Counted from the stretch's first letter, positions 26,194 through 36,366 are shown. The stretch is DNA of 64,000 nucleotides from an uncultured Lacinutrix sp. (GCF_947500605.1 NZ_CANMSJ010000005.1:186001-250000), one strand, 5' to 3'. Translations and numbers: made by a program. The notes: generated by a model not told the origin, from the letters alone.

Positions 26194-27604
26194 TTTGAAA
26201 CACATAATAGCAGTTTGCTTAACACTTTTTGTCGCTAATGGAATATTAGCTCAAGAAATTATTGACGAAACAATTAAAAAAGAAGAGGTTGTAGATAGTA
26301 TTAAGCCAACAACAGATATTAAAGTAGATGGTGTATCTGCAGTAGTTGGAGACTATATTATTTTGGAGTCTGATATCGATAAAACGTTTTTACAATTAAA
26401 AGCGCAAGGTGGAGATCCATCTGTAATTTCTAGATGTCAATTATTTGGAAAACTTTTAGAAGATAAATTATACGCGCACCATGCAATACAAGATAGTATT
26501 GTTATTAATGATGCCGAAATTCGTTCTTATGTTGGACAACAACTAGAGCAAATAAAACAACAAGTTGGTGGAGACATGCAACAGGTTTTAGATTTCTACA
26601 AAAAATCTGACGAGCAGAGTTTAAGAGACGAAATGTTCGAGATTAATAAGTCGCAAAAATTAGGTTCAGAAATGCAACGTAAAATTATCGACGAAATAGA
26701 AGTAACTCCAGAAGAAGTACGTCAGTTCTTTAATAAAATACCTAAAGAGCAACGTCCTACATTTGGTACAGAGCTTAAGGTAGCGCAAATAGTTATTAAG
26801 CCAGAACCAACACAAGAAGAAATAGATAACGTAATTGTTAAGCTTAAAACTATTAAAAGAGAAGTAGAAGAAGGAGGGAATTTTAGATCTAAAGCCTTAT
26901 TTAATTCAGACGATCCTGGTTCTAAAAAAGATGGTGGTGCATTACCTCCAATGAATAGATCTAGACCTAGAATGGTAAAAGAATTTAGAGAAGTAGCATT
27001 TTCTTTGCAAGAAGGTGAAATTTCAGAACCATTTAAAACACAATACGGTTACCACATTATTTTACTTGAGAAAATTAGAGGTCAAGAATACGATGTTAGA
27101 CACATTTTAATGATTCCTGAAGTAGCCGAAAGTTCTGTAAAAGCTGCAAAAGAGAAAATTGAAGAAACTAAGAAAAACATTGAAGAAGGTAATATTTCTT
27201 TCGCAGATGCTGCAAGAGAAGTTAGTGACGAGGTAGAAACTAAGTTTCAAGGTGGACAATTAATTAACCCAGCAACTCAAGATTATAATTTTGAACTAAC
27301 TAAAATAGATACAGAAATCTATGTAAAAATTCAAGATCTAGAAAACAATACAATATCAGATGTTCTTGTAGATAGAGATGAAATTGGAAATGTACAATTC
27401 AAAATCCTTACGGTAACAGATAGAATAGATGAGCACGAAGCAAACTACGCTAGAGATTACCTTAAAATTAAAGAATTAGCGCTTAACGAAAAGCGTTTAG
27501 ATGCAATAGCAAAATGGCAAGAAGAAAAAATTCAAGACACTTATATTAAAATAAGCGGATCTTATAGAGATTGCGATTTTACTAACAATTGGCTTAAAAA
27601 ATAA
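26156..27604 (+). CDS. SurA-type periplasmic chaperone / peptidyl-prolyl isomerase
   Basis: 482 residues. After the signal (FVANGILAQ) comes a SurA N-terminal helical domain with VDGVSAVVGDYIILESDID, then parvulin 1 (about 210-305; KVAQIVIKPEPTQEE ... FKTQYGYHIILLEK) and a degenerate second parvulin (from VRHILMIPE). The protein should chaperone unfolded outer-membrane proteins. The annotated ATG lies inside the preceding gene; a TTG at 26195 just after that gene's stop would give a cleaner signal peptide (MKHIIAVCLTLFVANGILAQ) and is a serious alternative. A MoxR gene follows 12 bp later. Confidence 0.9.
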   Translation: MQLKINNLKFTINLKHIIAVCLTLFVANGILAQEIIDETIKKEEVVDSIKPTTDIKVDGVSAVVGDYIILESDIDKTFLQLKAQGGDPSVISRCQLFGKLLEDKLYAHHAIQDSIVINDAEIRSYVGQQLEQIKQQVGGDMQQVLDFYKKSDEQSLRDEMFEINKSQKLGSEMQRKIIDEIEVTPEEVRQFFNKIPKEQRPTFGTELKVAQIVIKPEPTQEEIDNVIVKLKTIKREVEEGGNFRSKALFNSDDPGSKKDGGALPPMNRSRPRMVKEFREVAFSLQEGEISEPFKTQYGYHIILLEKIRGQEYDVRHILMIPEVAESSVKAAKEKIEETKKNIEEGNISFADAAREVSDEVETKFQGGQLINPATQDYNFELTKIDTEIYVKIQDLENNTISDVLVDRDEIGNVQFKILTVTDRIDEHEANYARDYLKIKELALNEKRLDAIAKWQEEKIQDTYIKISGSYRDCDFTNNWLKK

Positions 27605-27616
27605 TATATAAATAGA

Positions 27617-28570
27617 ATGTCGGACGTAGCAGCTATCAACCAATTAGTAATAAAGTATAACGCATTAAGACAAGAGATTGCAAAAGTAATTGTAGGTCAA
27701 GATGATGTTGTAAATCAAATATTAATTTCCATTTTCTCTGGAGGTCACGCTTTATTAATAGGTGTACCAGGTTTAGCAAAAACGTTAATGGTTAATACCA
27801 TTGCACAAACTTTAGGATTAGATTTTAAGCGTATTCAATTTACACCAGATTTAATGCCAAGTGATATTCTTGGTAGTGAAATTCTAGACGAAAGTCGAAA
27901 TTTCAAATTTATAAAAGGTCCAATATTCGCTAATATTATTTTAGCCGATGAAATAAACCGTACACCTCCAAAAACGCAGGCCGCTTTATTAGAAGCCATG
28001 CAAGAGAGGTCTGTAACGGTTGCAGGACATAATTACAAGCTAGATTTACCTTACTTTGTATTAGCAACACAAAACCCAATTGAGCAAGAAGGAACTTATC
28101 CTTTGCCAGAAGCACAATTAGACCGTTTTATGTTTGCTATTAATTTAGATTATCCAACGTTTGATGAAGAAGTTCAAGTTGTAAAAGCAACTACAAACGC
28201 TTCTAAACCATCTGTAAACGCACTGTTTAATGCGCAAGAGATTATAGATTTTCAACAATTAATACGTCGTATTCCTGTAGCAGATAATGTTATAGAATAT
28301 GCTGTAAAAATGGTTGCAAAAACAAGACCTAATAAAGATACTGCTGCAGATTTAGTGAAGCAGTATATCGATTGGGGAGCTGGACCTAGAGCCTCTCAAA
28401 ACTTAATTTTAGCAGCAAAAACACATGCAGCTATAAATGGTAAGTTTTCTCCAGATATTGAAAACGTTCAAGCTGTAGCTACAAGTATTTTAAGACACAG
28501 AATTATTAAAAATTATAAAGCTGAAGCTGAAGGCGTAAGTGAAGAGCAGATTATTCAAAGTTTGTTTTAA
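27617..28570 (+). CDS. MoxR-family AAA+ ATPase
   Basis: 317 residues, the standard length. Walker A is GVPGLAKT, Walker B ILADEINRTPPKTQ, and the sensor region ATQNPIEQEGTYPLPEAQLDRF; a C-terminal lid with the arginine-rich GPRASQN follows. MoxR proteins are chaperone-like ATPases for maturation of enzyme complexes or envelope stress, usually beside DUF58 and VWA genes. Here those partners are absent downstream; the gene instead follows the SurA operon and directly abuts a GldL-like mini-gene, which suggests envelope biogenesis. Confidence 0.93.
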   Translation: MSDVAAINQLVIKYNALRQEIAKVIVGQDDVVNQILISIFSGGHALLIGVPGLAKTLMVNTIAQTLGLDFKRIQFTPDLMPSDILGSEILDESRNFKFIKGPIFANIILADEINRTPPKTQAALLEAMQERSVTVAGHNYKLDLPYFVLATQNPIEQEGTYPLPEAQLDRFMFAINLDYPTFDEEVQVVKATTNASKPSVNALFNAQEIIDFQQLIRRIPVADNVIEYAVKMVAKTRPNKDTAADLVKQYIDWGAGPRASQNLILAAKTHAAINGKFSPDIENVQAVATSILRHRIIKNYKAEAEGVSEEQIIQSLF

Positions 28571-28762
28571 ATGAAAGCGAAACAGTTTATTCTACCATTA
28601 ATTATCTTCATATTAGGAATCATCCTTACTATTATTGGTGCTTTATTCAAAATTCAGCATTGGCCTTATGCATCGCAAATTCTAACGCTAGGAACAATTG
28701 CAGAAGTCATTGGTTTAGTATTTTTTATAGTGGTCTTAATCAAGTATTTTTTTAAGAAATAG
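28571..28762 (+). CDS. GldL-like small membrane protein (63 aa)
   Basis: It starts on the base after the MoxR stop. Two transmembrane helices (about 6-27 and 38-59) surround IGALFKIQHWPYASQ, which strongly resembles the N-terminal two-helix hairpin of the T9SS/gliding motor protein GldL; the long cytoplasmic tail of GldL is missing. It could be a standalone GldL-hairpin paralogue that modulates or replaces a motor-like complex, or a relic. The family resemblance is clear from the motif, but the function is unknown. Confidence 0.75.
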   Translation: MKAKQFILPLIIFILGIILTIIGALFKIQHWPYASQILTLGTIAEVIGLVFFIVVLIKYFFKK

Positions 28763-29101
28763 TCAATAACTATTCATTAATAGTAAAATATTATTTTATA
28801 AATATCCTTCTTACTTATAGAGTAATTGACTTTTCTTATTAATTTGATATTTTTTGAACATTCAAATTATCATTTTAATAATAAACAGAAGTATTAAATT
28901 AATAATACTGAGTTATTCGCAAACGTTTTCGGATTGCGCTACAAATTTTTAAATTCTTCAATATTTTGTACTTTTGAAATCCAATTTTAATAGACCGTAT
29001 AACGTTTTTTTAATCTTAAAAAGATGTTTGAAATTTGGAAAACAATAAAGCGTACTAACACAGCTTTCTAAGCTGAACAAAAACAGAACTAATTCTATTA
29101 T
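28763..29101. other. Intergenic leader region before acnB, no gene
   Basis: This 339-bp AT-rich spacer holds a -7-like TACTTTTG at 28969-28976, which would give acnB a leader of about 120 bases, and a small 6-bp hairpin at 29061-29075. No terminator of the MoxR operon was clear. I did not find a riboswitch-like structure. Confidence 0.5.
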
Positions 29102-31876
29102 ATGAACATTTATAACGATTACCTTAAGCAGATCGAAAACCGAAAAGAGCAAGGGCTTCATCCGCAGCCAATTGATGGTGCTGAATTACTTAGCCAAATC
29201 ATTGAGCAAATTAAAGATTTAGATAACGAGCATAGAGAAGAATCTCTTAACTTTTTTATCTATAACGTTTTACCGGGTACCACTAGTGCTGCTACTGTTA
29301 AAGCAAAGTTTTTAAAAGAGATTATTTTAGGAGAGTCTACAGTAAAAGAAATTACACCTGCTTTTGCATTCGAGCAATTATCACACATGAAAGGTGGACC
29401 TTCGGTAAAGGTATTGTTAGATATTGCATTAGGAAACGATGTTGATTTAGCAAAACAATCGGCTGAGATTTTAAAAACACAAGTTTTTCTTTACGAAGCA
29501 GATACAGACCGTTTAGAAGATGCTTTTAAACATGGAAATGAAATCGCAAAAGATATTATTGAAAGCTATGCGAAGGCTGAGTTTTTTACTAAGCTTCCAG
29601 AGATAGACGAAAAGATTGAGGTAGTAACTTACATCGCTGGTGTAGGTGATATTTCAACAGATTTATTGTCTCCAGGTGGAGATGCTCACTCAAGATCAGA
29701 TCGTGAGTTACATGGCCAATGTATGTTCGAGCATAATAAAGATATGCAAAATGAATTATTAGCTTTAAAAGAACAACATCCAGATAAGCGTGTAATGTTA
29801 ATCGCAGAAAAAGGAACAATGGGAGTTGGTTCTTCAAGAATGTCTGGTGTAAATAATGTTGCTTTATGGACAGGTGTTCCTTTTAGTAAATATGTACCAT
29901 TCATTAATTTTGCACCAGTAATTGCTGGTACTAATGGTATTGCTCCAATTTTCTTAACTACAGTTGGTGTAACAGGAGGTATTGGTTTAGACCTTAAAAA
30001 CTGGGTTAAGCAAAAAGATGAAGACGGTAATACTATTGTTGATAAAGATGGAGAACCGGTATTAAAACAAGAGTTTTCTGTGGAAACAGGAACTGTATTG
30101 ACTATTAATACAAAAGAGAAAAAATTATACAACGGAGATAAAGAACTTAAAGATATTTCTGCAGCATTTACACCACAAAAAATGGAGTTTATGAAAGCAG
30201 GAGGTTCTTACGCTGTTGTTTTTGGTAAAAAATTACAAACATTTGCTTGTAAAACTCTAGGTATAGCTGTACCTAAAGTATACGCCACTTCAAAAGAAGT
30301 ATCTATTGAAGGACAAGGCTTAACAGCAGTAGAAAAAATATTCAATAAAAATGCAGTGGGAACTTCAGGAGCAACTTTACATGCTGGTTCTTACGTTCGC
30401 GCAGAAGTAAATATTGTAGGTTCTCAAGATACTACAGGATTAATGACTTCTCAAGAATTAGAAATGATGGCAGCTACAGTTATTTCCCCAATTGTTGATG
30501 GTGCATACCAATCTGGTTGTCATACAGCTTCTGTTTGGGATGATAAATCTAAAGCTAACATTCCAAGATTAATGAGCTTCATGAACGACTTTGGTTTAAT
30601 TACAGGTCGTGATCCAAAAGGAAAGTACTTTCCTATGACGGATGTTATTCATAAAGTACTTAATGATATTACAGTAGGAGATTGGGACATCATTATTGGT
30701 GGAGATTCTCACACACGTATGTCTAAAGGTGTTGCTTTTGGAGCAGATTCAGGTACTGTTGCATTAGCACTTGCTACAGGTGAAGCTTCAATGCCAATTC
30801 CAGAGTCAGTAAAAGTAACCTTTAAAGGGCAAATGAAATCTTATATGGATTTCCGTGATGTTGTTCACGCAACACAATCGCAAATGTTAAAGCAGTTTGG
30901 TGGTGAAAACGTATTCCAAGGTCGTGTTATCGAAGTACACATTGGGACGCTTACTGCAGATGAAGCGTTTACTTTTACAGATTGGACTGCAGAAATGAAA
31001 GCGAAAGCTTCTATCTGTATTTCAGAAGACGAAACATTAATAGAGTCTTTAGAGATAGCAAAAGGTCGTATCCAAATCATGATTGATAAAGGAATGGACA
31101 ATGCTAAAGAAGTACTTAAAGGTTTAGTAGATAAAGCAGAAACAAGAATTATTGAGCTTAAAACTGGTATGAAGCCATCTTTAAGACCAGATGCAAATGC
31201 TAAATATCACGCAGAAGTTGTTATCGATTTAGATGAGATAGCAGAACCAATGATTGCAGATCCAGATGTAAATAACGACGATGTTTCTAAACGTTATACA
31301 CATGATAACATTAGACCATTATCTTACTATGGAGGTACTAAAAAAGTAGATTTAGGTTTTGTAGGGTCTTGTATGGTTCATAAAGGTGATATGAAAATAT
31401 TAGCTCAAATGTTAAAGAATGTTGAAGCTCAATATGGTAAAGTTGAATTTAAGGCACCTTTAGTTGTTGCTCCTCCAACTTATAATATTGTTGATGAGTT
31501 AAAAGCAGAAGGAGATTGGGATGTTTTAGTAAAATATTCAGGTTTCGAATTTGACGATAACGCACCTAAAGGATTAGCACGTACTAAATATGAAAACATG
31601 TTATATTTAGAGCGTCCAGGTTGTAACTTATGTATGGGTAACCAAGAAAAAGCAGAACCAGGAGACACGGTTATGGCTACATCTACACGTTTATTCCAAG
31701 GTAGAGTTGTAAAAGATACTGGTGAGAAAAAAGGTGAGTCTTTATTATCATCTACTCCAGTAGTAGTTTTATCTACAATTTTAGGTAGAACACCTACTAT
31801 GGCAGAATACGAAGCAGCTGTTGATGGTATTGTTTTAACAAAGTTTAAGCCTTCTACAAAACAGTTAGTTAGATAA
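29102..31876 (+). CDS. acnB: Aconitate hydratase B
   Basis: 924 residues, slightly longer than the E. coli enzyme. AcnB interconverts citrate and isocitrate with a [4Fe-4S] cluster. The N-terminal HEAT-like domain is present (GAELLSQIIEQIKD...). The catalytic core has GGDSHTRMSKGVAFGADSG, and the cluster ligands fall in GSCMVHKG and RPGCNLCMGN (C841, C844). An acnA-type gene follows 183 bp later, so this organism has both isozymes. There is a terminator just after the stop and a leader of about 120 bases. Confidence 0.96.
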   Translation: MNIYNDYLKQIENRKEQGLHPQPIDGAELLSQIIEQIKDLDNEHREESLNFFIYNVLPGTTSAATVKAKFLKEIILGESTVKEITPAFAFEQLSHMKGGPSVKVLLDIALGNDVDLAKQSAEILKTQVFLYEADTDRLEDAFKHGNEIAKDIIESYAKAEFFTKLPEIDEKIEVVTYIAGVGDISTDLLSPGGDAHSRSDRELHGQCMFEHNKDMQNELLALKEQHPDKRVMLIAEKGTMGVGSSRMSGVNNVALWTGVPFSKYVPFINFAPVIAGTNGIAPIFLTTVGVTGGIGLDLKNWVKQKDEDGNTIVDKDGEPVLKQEFSVETGTVLTINTKEKKLYNGDKELKDISAAFTPQKMEFMKAGGSYAVVFGKKLQTFACKTLGIAVPKVYATSKEVSIEGQGLTAVEKIFNKNAVGTSGATLHAGSYVRAEVNIVGSQDTTGLMTSQELEMMAATVISPIVDGAYQSGCHTASVWDDKSKANIPRLMSFMNDFGLITGRDPKGKYFPMTDVIHKVLNDITVGDWDIIIGGDSHTRMSKGVAFGADSGTVALALATGEASMPIPESVKVTFKGQMKSYMDFRDVVHATQSQMLKQFGGENVFQGRVIEVHIGTLTADEAFTFTDWTAEMKAKASICISEDETLIESLEIAKGRIQIMIDKGMDNAKEVLKGLVDKAETRIIELKTGMKPSLRPDANAKYHAEVVIDLDEIAEPMIADPDVNNDDVSKRYTHDNIRPLSYYGGTKKVDLGFVGSCMVHKGDMKILAQMLKNVEAQYGKVEFKAPLVVAPPTYNIVDELKAEGDWDVLVKYSGFEFDDNAPKGLARTKYENMLYLERPGCNLCMGNQEKAEPGDTVMATSTRLFQGRVVKDTGEKKGESLLSSTPVVVLSTILGRTPTMAEYEAAVDGIVLTKFKPSTKQLVR

Positions 31877-31897
31877 TATAATTTTGTATATATACTT

Positions 31898-31928
31898 AAA
31901 AGGCTGAATCGAAAGATTCAGGCTTTTT
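31898..31928 (+). terminator. Terminator of acnB
   Basis: Hairpin GCTGAATC-gaaa-GATTCAGG with A/T flanks (31898-31910 with 31915-31928), one mismatch in the stem. GAAA tetraloop and T-run follow the acnB stop by 20 bases. Confidence 0.75.
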
Positions 31929-32059
31929 TATTGTTATAACTTAAAAAGCGGTTAGCATAGAAAATTCCTATTTTAGAATCAATCTATAATAGCATTACAG
32001 CTTTTAAAGTCATTCTGTATTTTGTATATTAGAAGAATTAAACATTAAAAAAAAATAGT

Positions 32060-34327
32060 ATGGCATTTGACATAGATATGATTAAGAAAGTTTACAGCCA
32101 AATGGCAGAACGCGTTGATGCAGCTCGTGATGTCGTAGGTAAACCATTAACACTTTCAGAGAAAATTTTATACAATCACCTTTGGGATGGTAAAGCAACA
32201 AAAGCTTTTACTAGAGGTAAAGATTATGTAGATTTTGCACCAGATCGTATTGCTTTACAAGATGCAACAGCTCAAATGGCTTTGTTACAATTTATGCAAG
32301 CAGGGAAAAGTAAAGTTGCTGTTCCTACTACTGCACATTGCGATCACTTAATACAAGCTAAAGATGGAGCTTCTACAGATTTAAAGCATGCTAACGATGT
32401 TAGTAGTGAAGTCTTTGATTTTTTAGAATCCGTTTCTAATAAATACGGTTTAGGTTTCTGGAAACCAGGAGCAGGAATTATTCATCAAGTAGTACTAGAA
32501 AATTATGCATTTCCAGGAGGAATGATGATTGGTACAGACTCTCATACGGTAAACGCTGGTGGACTAGGAATGGTTGCCATTGGAGTTGGTGGAGCAGATG
32601 CTGTTGATGTTATGGCAGGAATGGCTTGGGAACTTAAATTTCCAAAACTAATAGGTGTTAAACTAACAGGTAAATTATCTGGTTGGACAGCACCAAAAGA
32701 TGTTATTTTAAAAGTAGCAGGTATTGTTTCTGCAAAAGGAGGAACAGGAGCTATTGTAGAATACTTTGGTGAAGGTGCTACTTCTATGTCTTGTACAGGA
32801 AAAGGAACGATTTGTAATATGGGAGCCGAAATAGGAGCTACAACGTCAACTTTTGGTTACGATGATTCTATGGAACGTTATTTACGTGCTACCGAAAGAG
32901 CGGAAGTTGCAGATGAAGCAAATAAAATTAGACCATATTTAACAGCTGATGCTGAAGTTTATGCTAATCCAGAGCAATATTTTGATGAAGTTATAGAAAT
33001 TAATTTATCAGAATTAGGGCCATTATTAAACGGACCTTTTACACCAGATTTATCAACTCAAATTGGTAAAGATATGGGTGCGGCTGCAAAAGCAAACGAT
33101 TGGCCAATAAATGTAGAATGGGGATTAATAGGATCTTGTACAAACTCTTCTTATGAAGATTTATCTCGTGCGTCTTCAATTGCACAACAAGCTATAGACA
33201 AAGGTTTAAAAATGAAATCAGAATTAGGTATTAATCCTGGTTCTGAAAAAGTAAGATACACAGCAGATAGAGATGGTATTCTTGGAATATTCGAAAAACT
33301 AGATGCTAAAATATTTACTAACGCTTGTGGTCCATGTATTGGGCAGTGGGCTAGATATAGCGATCCTAAAAATGCACCTAAAAATAGTATTGTACATTCT
33401 TTTAATAGAAACTTTGCTAAGCGTGCAGATGGAAATCCAAATACGCATGCCTTTGTTGCATCTCCAGAAATAACTGCAGCAATTGCAATTGCAGGCCGTT
33501 TAGATTTTAATCCGTTAACAGATAGTTTAATTAACGAAAACGGTGAAGAAGTAATGTTCGACGAACCTACAGGATGGGAATTGCCTCCAAAAGGTTTCGA
33601 AGTTAAAGACAATGGTTTCTTAGCGCCTATGGCAGATGGAAGCGGAGTAGAGGTTGTTGTTAGTCCAACATCCGAACGTTTACAATTATTAACGCCGTTT
33701 ACACCAATTGGAAGTGAAATTAAAGGAGCTAAATTATTAATAAAAGCATTTGGAAAATGTACAACAGACCATATTTCTATGGCTGGACCTTGGTTACGTT
33801 TCCGTGGACATTTAGATAATATTTCTAATAACTGTTTAATAGGTGCAGTTAACGCATTTGGTAAGAAAACCAACTTTGTTAAAAACCAATTAACAGGAGA
33901 GTTTGGTGGTGTGCCAGATACTGCAAGAGCATATAAAGCTGCTGGTGTTCCTACAATTGTAGTTGGAGACCATAACTATGGAGAAGGATCTTCAAGAGAA
34001 CATGCAGCAATGGAGCCAAGACACTTAGGTGTTGTAGCTGTTATTGTAAAATCTTTTGCACGTATTCACGAAACTAATTTAAAAAAGCAAGGTATGTTAG
34101 GTTTAACATTTGCTACAGAGAGTGATTACGATTTAATTCAAGAAGACGATACATTTAACTTTGTTGATATGGCAGATTTTGCGCCTAACAAACAATTAAC
34201 ACTAGAAGCTGTTCATGCAGATGGTAGTAAAGATGTTATTATGCTTAACCATACCTATAATCAACCTCAAATAGATTGGTATAATGAAGGTTCTGCATTA
34301 AACTTGATAAAAAAGGAGAATGCTTAA
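32060..34327 (+). CDS. Aconitate hydratase (mitochondrial/AcnA type)
   Basis: 755 residues, similar in size to mitochondrial aconitase. Visible blocks are [24 protein letters not shown], the cluster cysteines in [10 protein letters not shown] and [10 protein letters not shown], and the swivel-domain substrate loop [22 protein letters not shown]. It also isomerises citrate and isocitrate in the TCA cycle. It is a different aconitase class from acnB, with its own terminator, so the two genes are likely separately controlled. Which is the main TCA enzyme cannot be told from sequence. Confidence 0.95.
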   Translation: MAFDIDMIKKVYSQMAERVDAARDVVGKPLTLSEKILYNHLWDGKATKAFTRGKDYVDFAPDRIALQDATAQMALLQFMQAGKSKVAVPTTAHCDHLIQAKDGASTDLKHANDVSSEVFDFLESVSNKYGLGFWKPGAGIIHQVVLENYAFPGGMMIGTDSHTVNAGGLGMVAIGVGGADAVDVMAGMAWELKFPKLIGVKLTGKLSGWTAPKDVILKVAGIVSAKGGTGAIVEYFGEGATSMSCTGKGTICNMGAEIGATTSTFGYDDSMERYLRATERAEVADEANKIRPYLTADAEVYANPEQYFDEVIEINLSELGPLLNGPFTPDLSTQIGKDMGAAAKANDWPINVEWGLIGSCTNSSYEDLSRASSIAQQAIDKGLKMKSELGINPGSEKVRYTADRDGILGIFEKLDAKIFTNACGPCIGQWARYSDPKNAPKNSIVHSFNRNFAKRADGNPNTHAFVASPEITAAIAIAGRLDFNPLTDSLINENGEEVMFDEPTGWELPPKGFEVKDNGFLAPMADGSGVEVVVSPTSERLQLLTPFTPIGSEIKGAKLLIKAFGKCTTDHISMAGPWLRFRGHLDNISNNCLIGAVNAFGKKTNFVKNQLTGEFGGVPDTARAYKAAGVPTIVVGDHNYGEGSSREHAAMEPRHLGVVAVIVKSFARIHETNLKKQGMLGLTFATESDYDLIQEDDTFNFVDMADFAPNKQLTLEAVHADGSKDVIMLNHTYNQPQIDWYNEGSALNLIKKENA

Positions 34328-34348
34328 TTAGTCATTCTTAATATAATT

Positions 34349-34380
34349 TAAAAACTCCTAATAATTATTAGGAGTTTTTT
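34349..34380 (+). terminator. Terminator of the acnA-type gene
   Basis: Palindrome CTCCTAATAA/TTATTAGGAG (34355-34374) with flanking A and T tracts. Confidence 0.85.
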
Positions 34381-34450
34381 TATGCTGTATTGTAAGTAAT
34401 ATCGATAAAAATAGACCAATAACTATCTATTAACCAGCAAGCAATATATT

Positions 34451-35122
34451 ATGAATTCACTTTGGTTTTTTGAAGACACAAACCTCTTCAAAGTATTATG
34501 TCCACATAAGTTTAAAGCATATAAGAAAGATCACGATTTCGATGCTTATAAAAAGAAAGACTACATTTATTTTACCGAAGATTCTGCTAATAAAGTTTAC
34601 TTAATAGAAAAAGGTAAAGTTAAGGTTGGTTATTATAGTGAAGATGGTAAAGAGGTGGTAAAAGCCATACTATCTAAAGGACAGCTATTTGGGGAAAAAG
34701 CTATTTTAGGAGAATTAAAACGAGATGAGTTTGCACAATCTATAGATAATAGTACTTCAATTTGTCCAATAAGTGTAGATACAATGCATGATTTAATGAG
34801 AGATAACCAAACGTTTAGTTTTAAAGTGTATAAGTTTATTGGATTTAAATTTAAAAAATTAGAGAGACGTCTTCAGCTTTTAATGTTTAAAGATACTAAA
34901 ACAAGATTGTTAGATTTTTTAGATGAGTTGTGTGCGGATTATGGATACGATTGTCCAAAAACGGGAGATCACGTTATAAAACATCCTTATACTCAAAAAG
35001 ATATTGCCTCTTTAATCGGTACTTCAAGGCCAACTTTAAATATTTTAATTAATGAATTAAAGGAAGATAAGATTTTAGATTTTAATAGAAATGAAATTAG
35101 AATGTATAAACGTATAGCTTAA
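34451..35122 (+). CDS. Crp/Fnr family transcriptional regulator
   Basis: 223 residues. The N-terminal cyclic-nucleotide-binding-like barrel (about 35-120; FTEDSANKVYLIEKGKVKVGYYSEDGKEVVKAILSKGQLFGE) is followed by a dimer helix and a C-terminal winged HTH (about 165-220; TQKDIASLIGTSRPTLNILINELKEDKIL). The usual ligand-binding arginine segment is not in its CRP form and no Fe-S cysteine cluster is seen at the N-terminus, so the signal is unknown. It precedes a lipoprotein gene that may be its target. Confidence 0.9.
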   Translation: MNSLWFFEDTNLFKVLCPHKFKAYKKDHDFDAYKKKDYIYFTEDSANKVYLIEKGKVKVGYYSEDGKEVVKAILSKGQLFGEKAILGELKRDEFAQSIDNSTSICPISVDTMHDLMRDNQTFSFKVYKFIGFKFKKLERRLQLLMFKDTKTRLLDFLDELCADYGYDCPKTGDHVIKHPYTQKDIASLIGTSRPTLNILINELKEDKILDFNRNEIRMYKRIA

Positions 35123-35153
35123 TTGTAGAATGCTTTTTTAAATTAAGATTATA

Positions 35154-35196
35154 AAAACAAAAGAACCATAGTATTTACTATGGTTCTTTTGTTTTT
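35154..35196 (+). terminator. Strong terminator after the Crp/Fnr gene
   Basis: Long near-perfect stem (35154-35173 with 35176-35195), 18 or more pairs, followed by T residues. It insulates the regulator from the lipoprotein gene. Confidence 0.85.
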
Positions 35197-35326
35197 TAAT
35201 AGATACTGATAATATTTTAATTAAATTTTTTTGAAAAAAAATCGAGTTGTGTTAGCTAGCTAACATTTAATAAGAAGTTGCTCTCTTAATTTTGTAATAA
35301 CAAATACAAACTTTAAAAAAACAGCA

Positions 35327-36205
35327 ATGATTAAAAAAATGATTTTAGGAGCCTTGGCATTAGGATTTTTTGCCACCTCTTGTAGTAACGACGACGATGC
35401 AGCAGCAGCAGTATCAACAACTTCTGGTTTAACAATTAATCTTGACGGCTTAGAAGCACTTGGAGACGACTTTGTATACGAAGGTTGGGTAATAGTAGAC
35501 GGAAGTCCAGTATCGACAGGGAGATTTAGTTCTGTGGCTTTTCCACAAACGTTTCAAGTAAATACAGCACAATTAAGTGCAGCAACTACTTTTGTTCTTT
35601 CTATAGAACCAACAGTAGATCCAGATCCATTACCAGCAGCAACAAAAATATTAGCAGGTGACTTTTCTGGAAACTCTGCAGCAGTAAACTCTAATTTAGT
35701 AGCAGACTTTTCTTTAGTAGAAGGAGCTTACATTTTAGCAACACCAACAGATTTAGATAATACTAATGAGTCTAGTGGAGTTTGGTTTTTAGATAATTCG
35801 TCAGGTAGTGCAGTTACAGGTTTAACATTATCAACATTATCTGACGGATGGAAATATGAAGGATGGGCAGTAATTGATGGAACACCAGTAAGTACAGGTA
35901 CATTTACAGATGCATCAATGCAAGATGATAATGCTGCAACATCACCATTTAAAGGAGATGCAGGAAATGGTCCAGGATATCCAGGAGAAGATTTTTTACA
36001 AAATGCACCAGCAGGAATGACATTTCCAACAGATTTAAAAGGAGCGACAATCGTTATTTCTGTTGAGCCTAGTCCAGATAATAATCCAGCGCCATTTACA
36101 TTAAAGCCATTAGCGCATATGGTACCAAGTGATGCTATGGATCATACAACAATAAATATGGGTGCAGGTCCAGTGACTTCTTTAATAGGATCTGTAACTA
36201 GATAA
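35327..36205 (+). CDS. Lipoprotein with two anti-sigma-K-factor-like (RskA C-terminal type) repeats
   Basis: 292 residues. The lipobox FFATSC is followed by an Asp/Ala tether. Two similar domains are visible: VYEGWVIVDGSPVSTGRF ... FVLSIEPTVDPDP (about 50-115) and WKYEGWAVIDGTPVSTGTF ... IVISVEPSPDNNPAP (about 178-270). The repeat pattern 'E-W-I-DG-P-S-G-F ... SVEP' resembles the extracytoplasmic domain of anti-sigma-K factors. Here it is cell-surface or periplasmic with no TM or sigma-binding domain, so it is not itself an anti-sigma factor. A TAATTTTG -7-like element lies at 35287-35294. Confidence 0.75.
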   Translation: MIKKMILGALALGFFATSCSNDDDAAAAVSTTSGLTINLDGLEALGDDFVYEGWVIVDGSPVSTGRFSSVAFPQTFQVNTAQLSAATTFVLSIEPTVDPDPLPAATKILAGDFSGNSAAVNSNLVADFSLVEGAYILATPTDLDNTNESSGVWFLDNSSGSAVTGLTLSTLSDGWKYEGWAVIDGTPVSTGTFTDASMQDDNAATSPFKGDAGNGPGYPGEDFLQNAPAGMTFPTDLKGATIVISVEPSPDNNPAPFTLKPLAHMVPSDAMDHTTINMGAGPVTSLIGSVTR

Positions 36206-36292
36206 TTATAAATAAAACTACAGAATACTATTAATTACCAAATTAAATAGAGTTTATAAGGTACTATAGTATAGTTTGTTTTTATTAGATTT

Positions 36293-36330
36293 GAAGCGTT
36301 AATCGAAAGGTTAACGCTTCATTATTTTAT
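36293..36330 (+). terminator. Terminator after the repeat lipoprotein
   Basis: Stem GAAGCGTTAA (36293-36302) with TTAACGCTTC (36311-36320), followed by an A/T-rich tail, 88 bases past the stop. Confidence 0.75.
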
Positions 36331-36366
36331 AATAATTGCAAGTAGATTTTAATATTGATATAGATT

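Noticed and set aside
28763-29101. Riboswitch or structured leader before acnB
   Set aside because: Only one weak 6-bp hairpin was visible and no conserved aptamer sequence.
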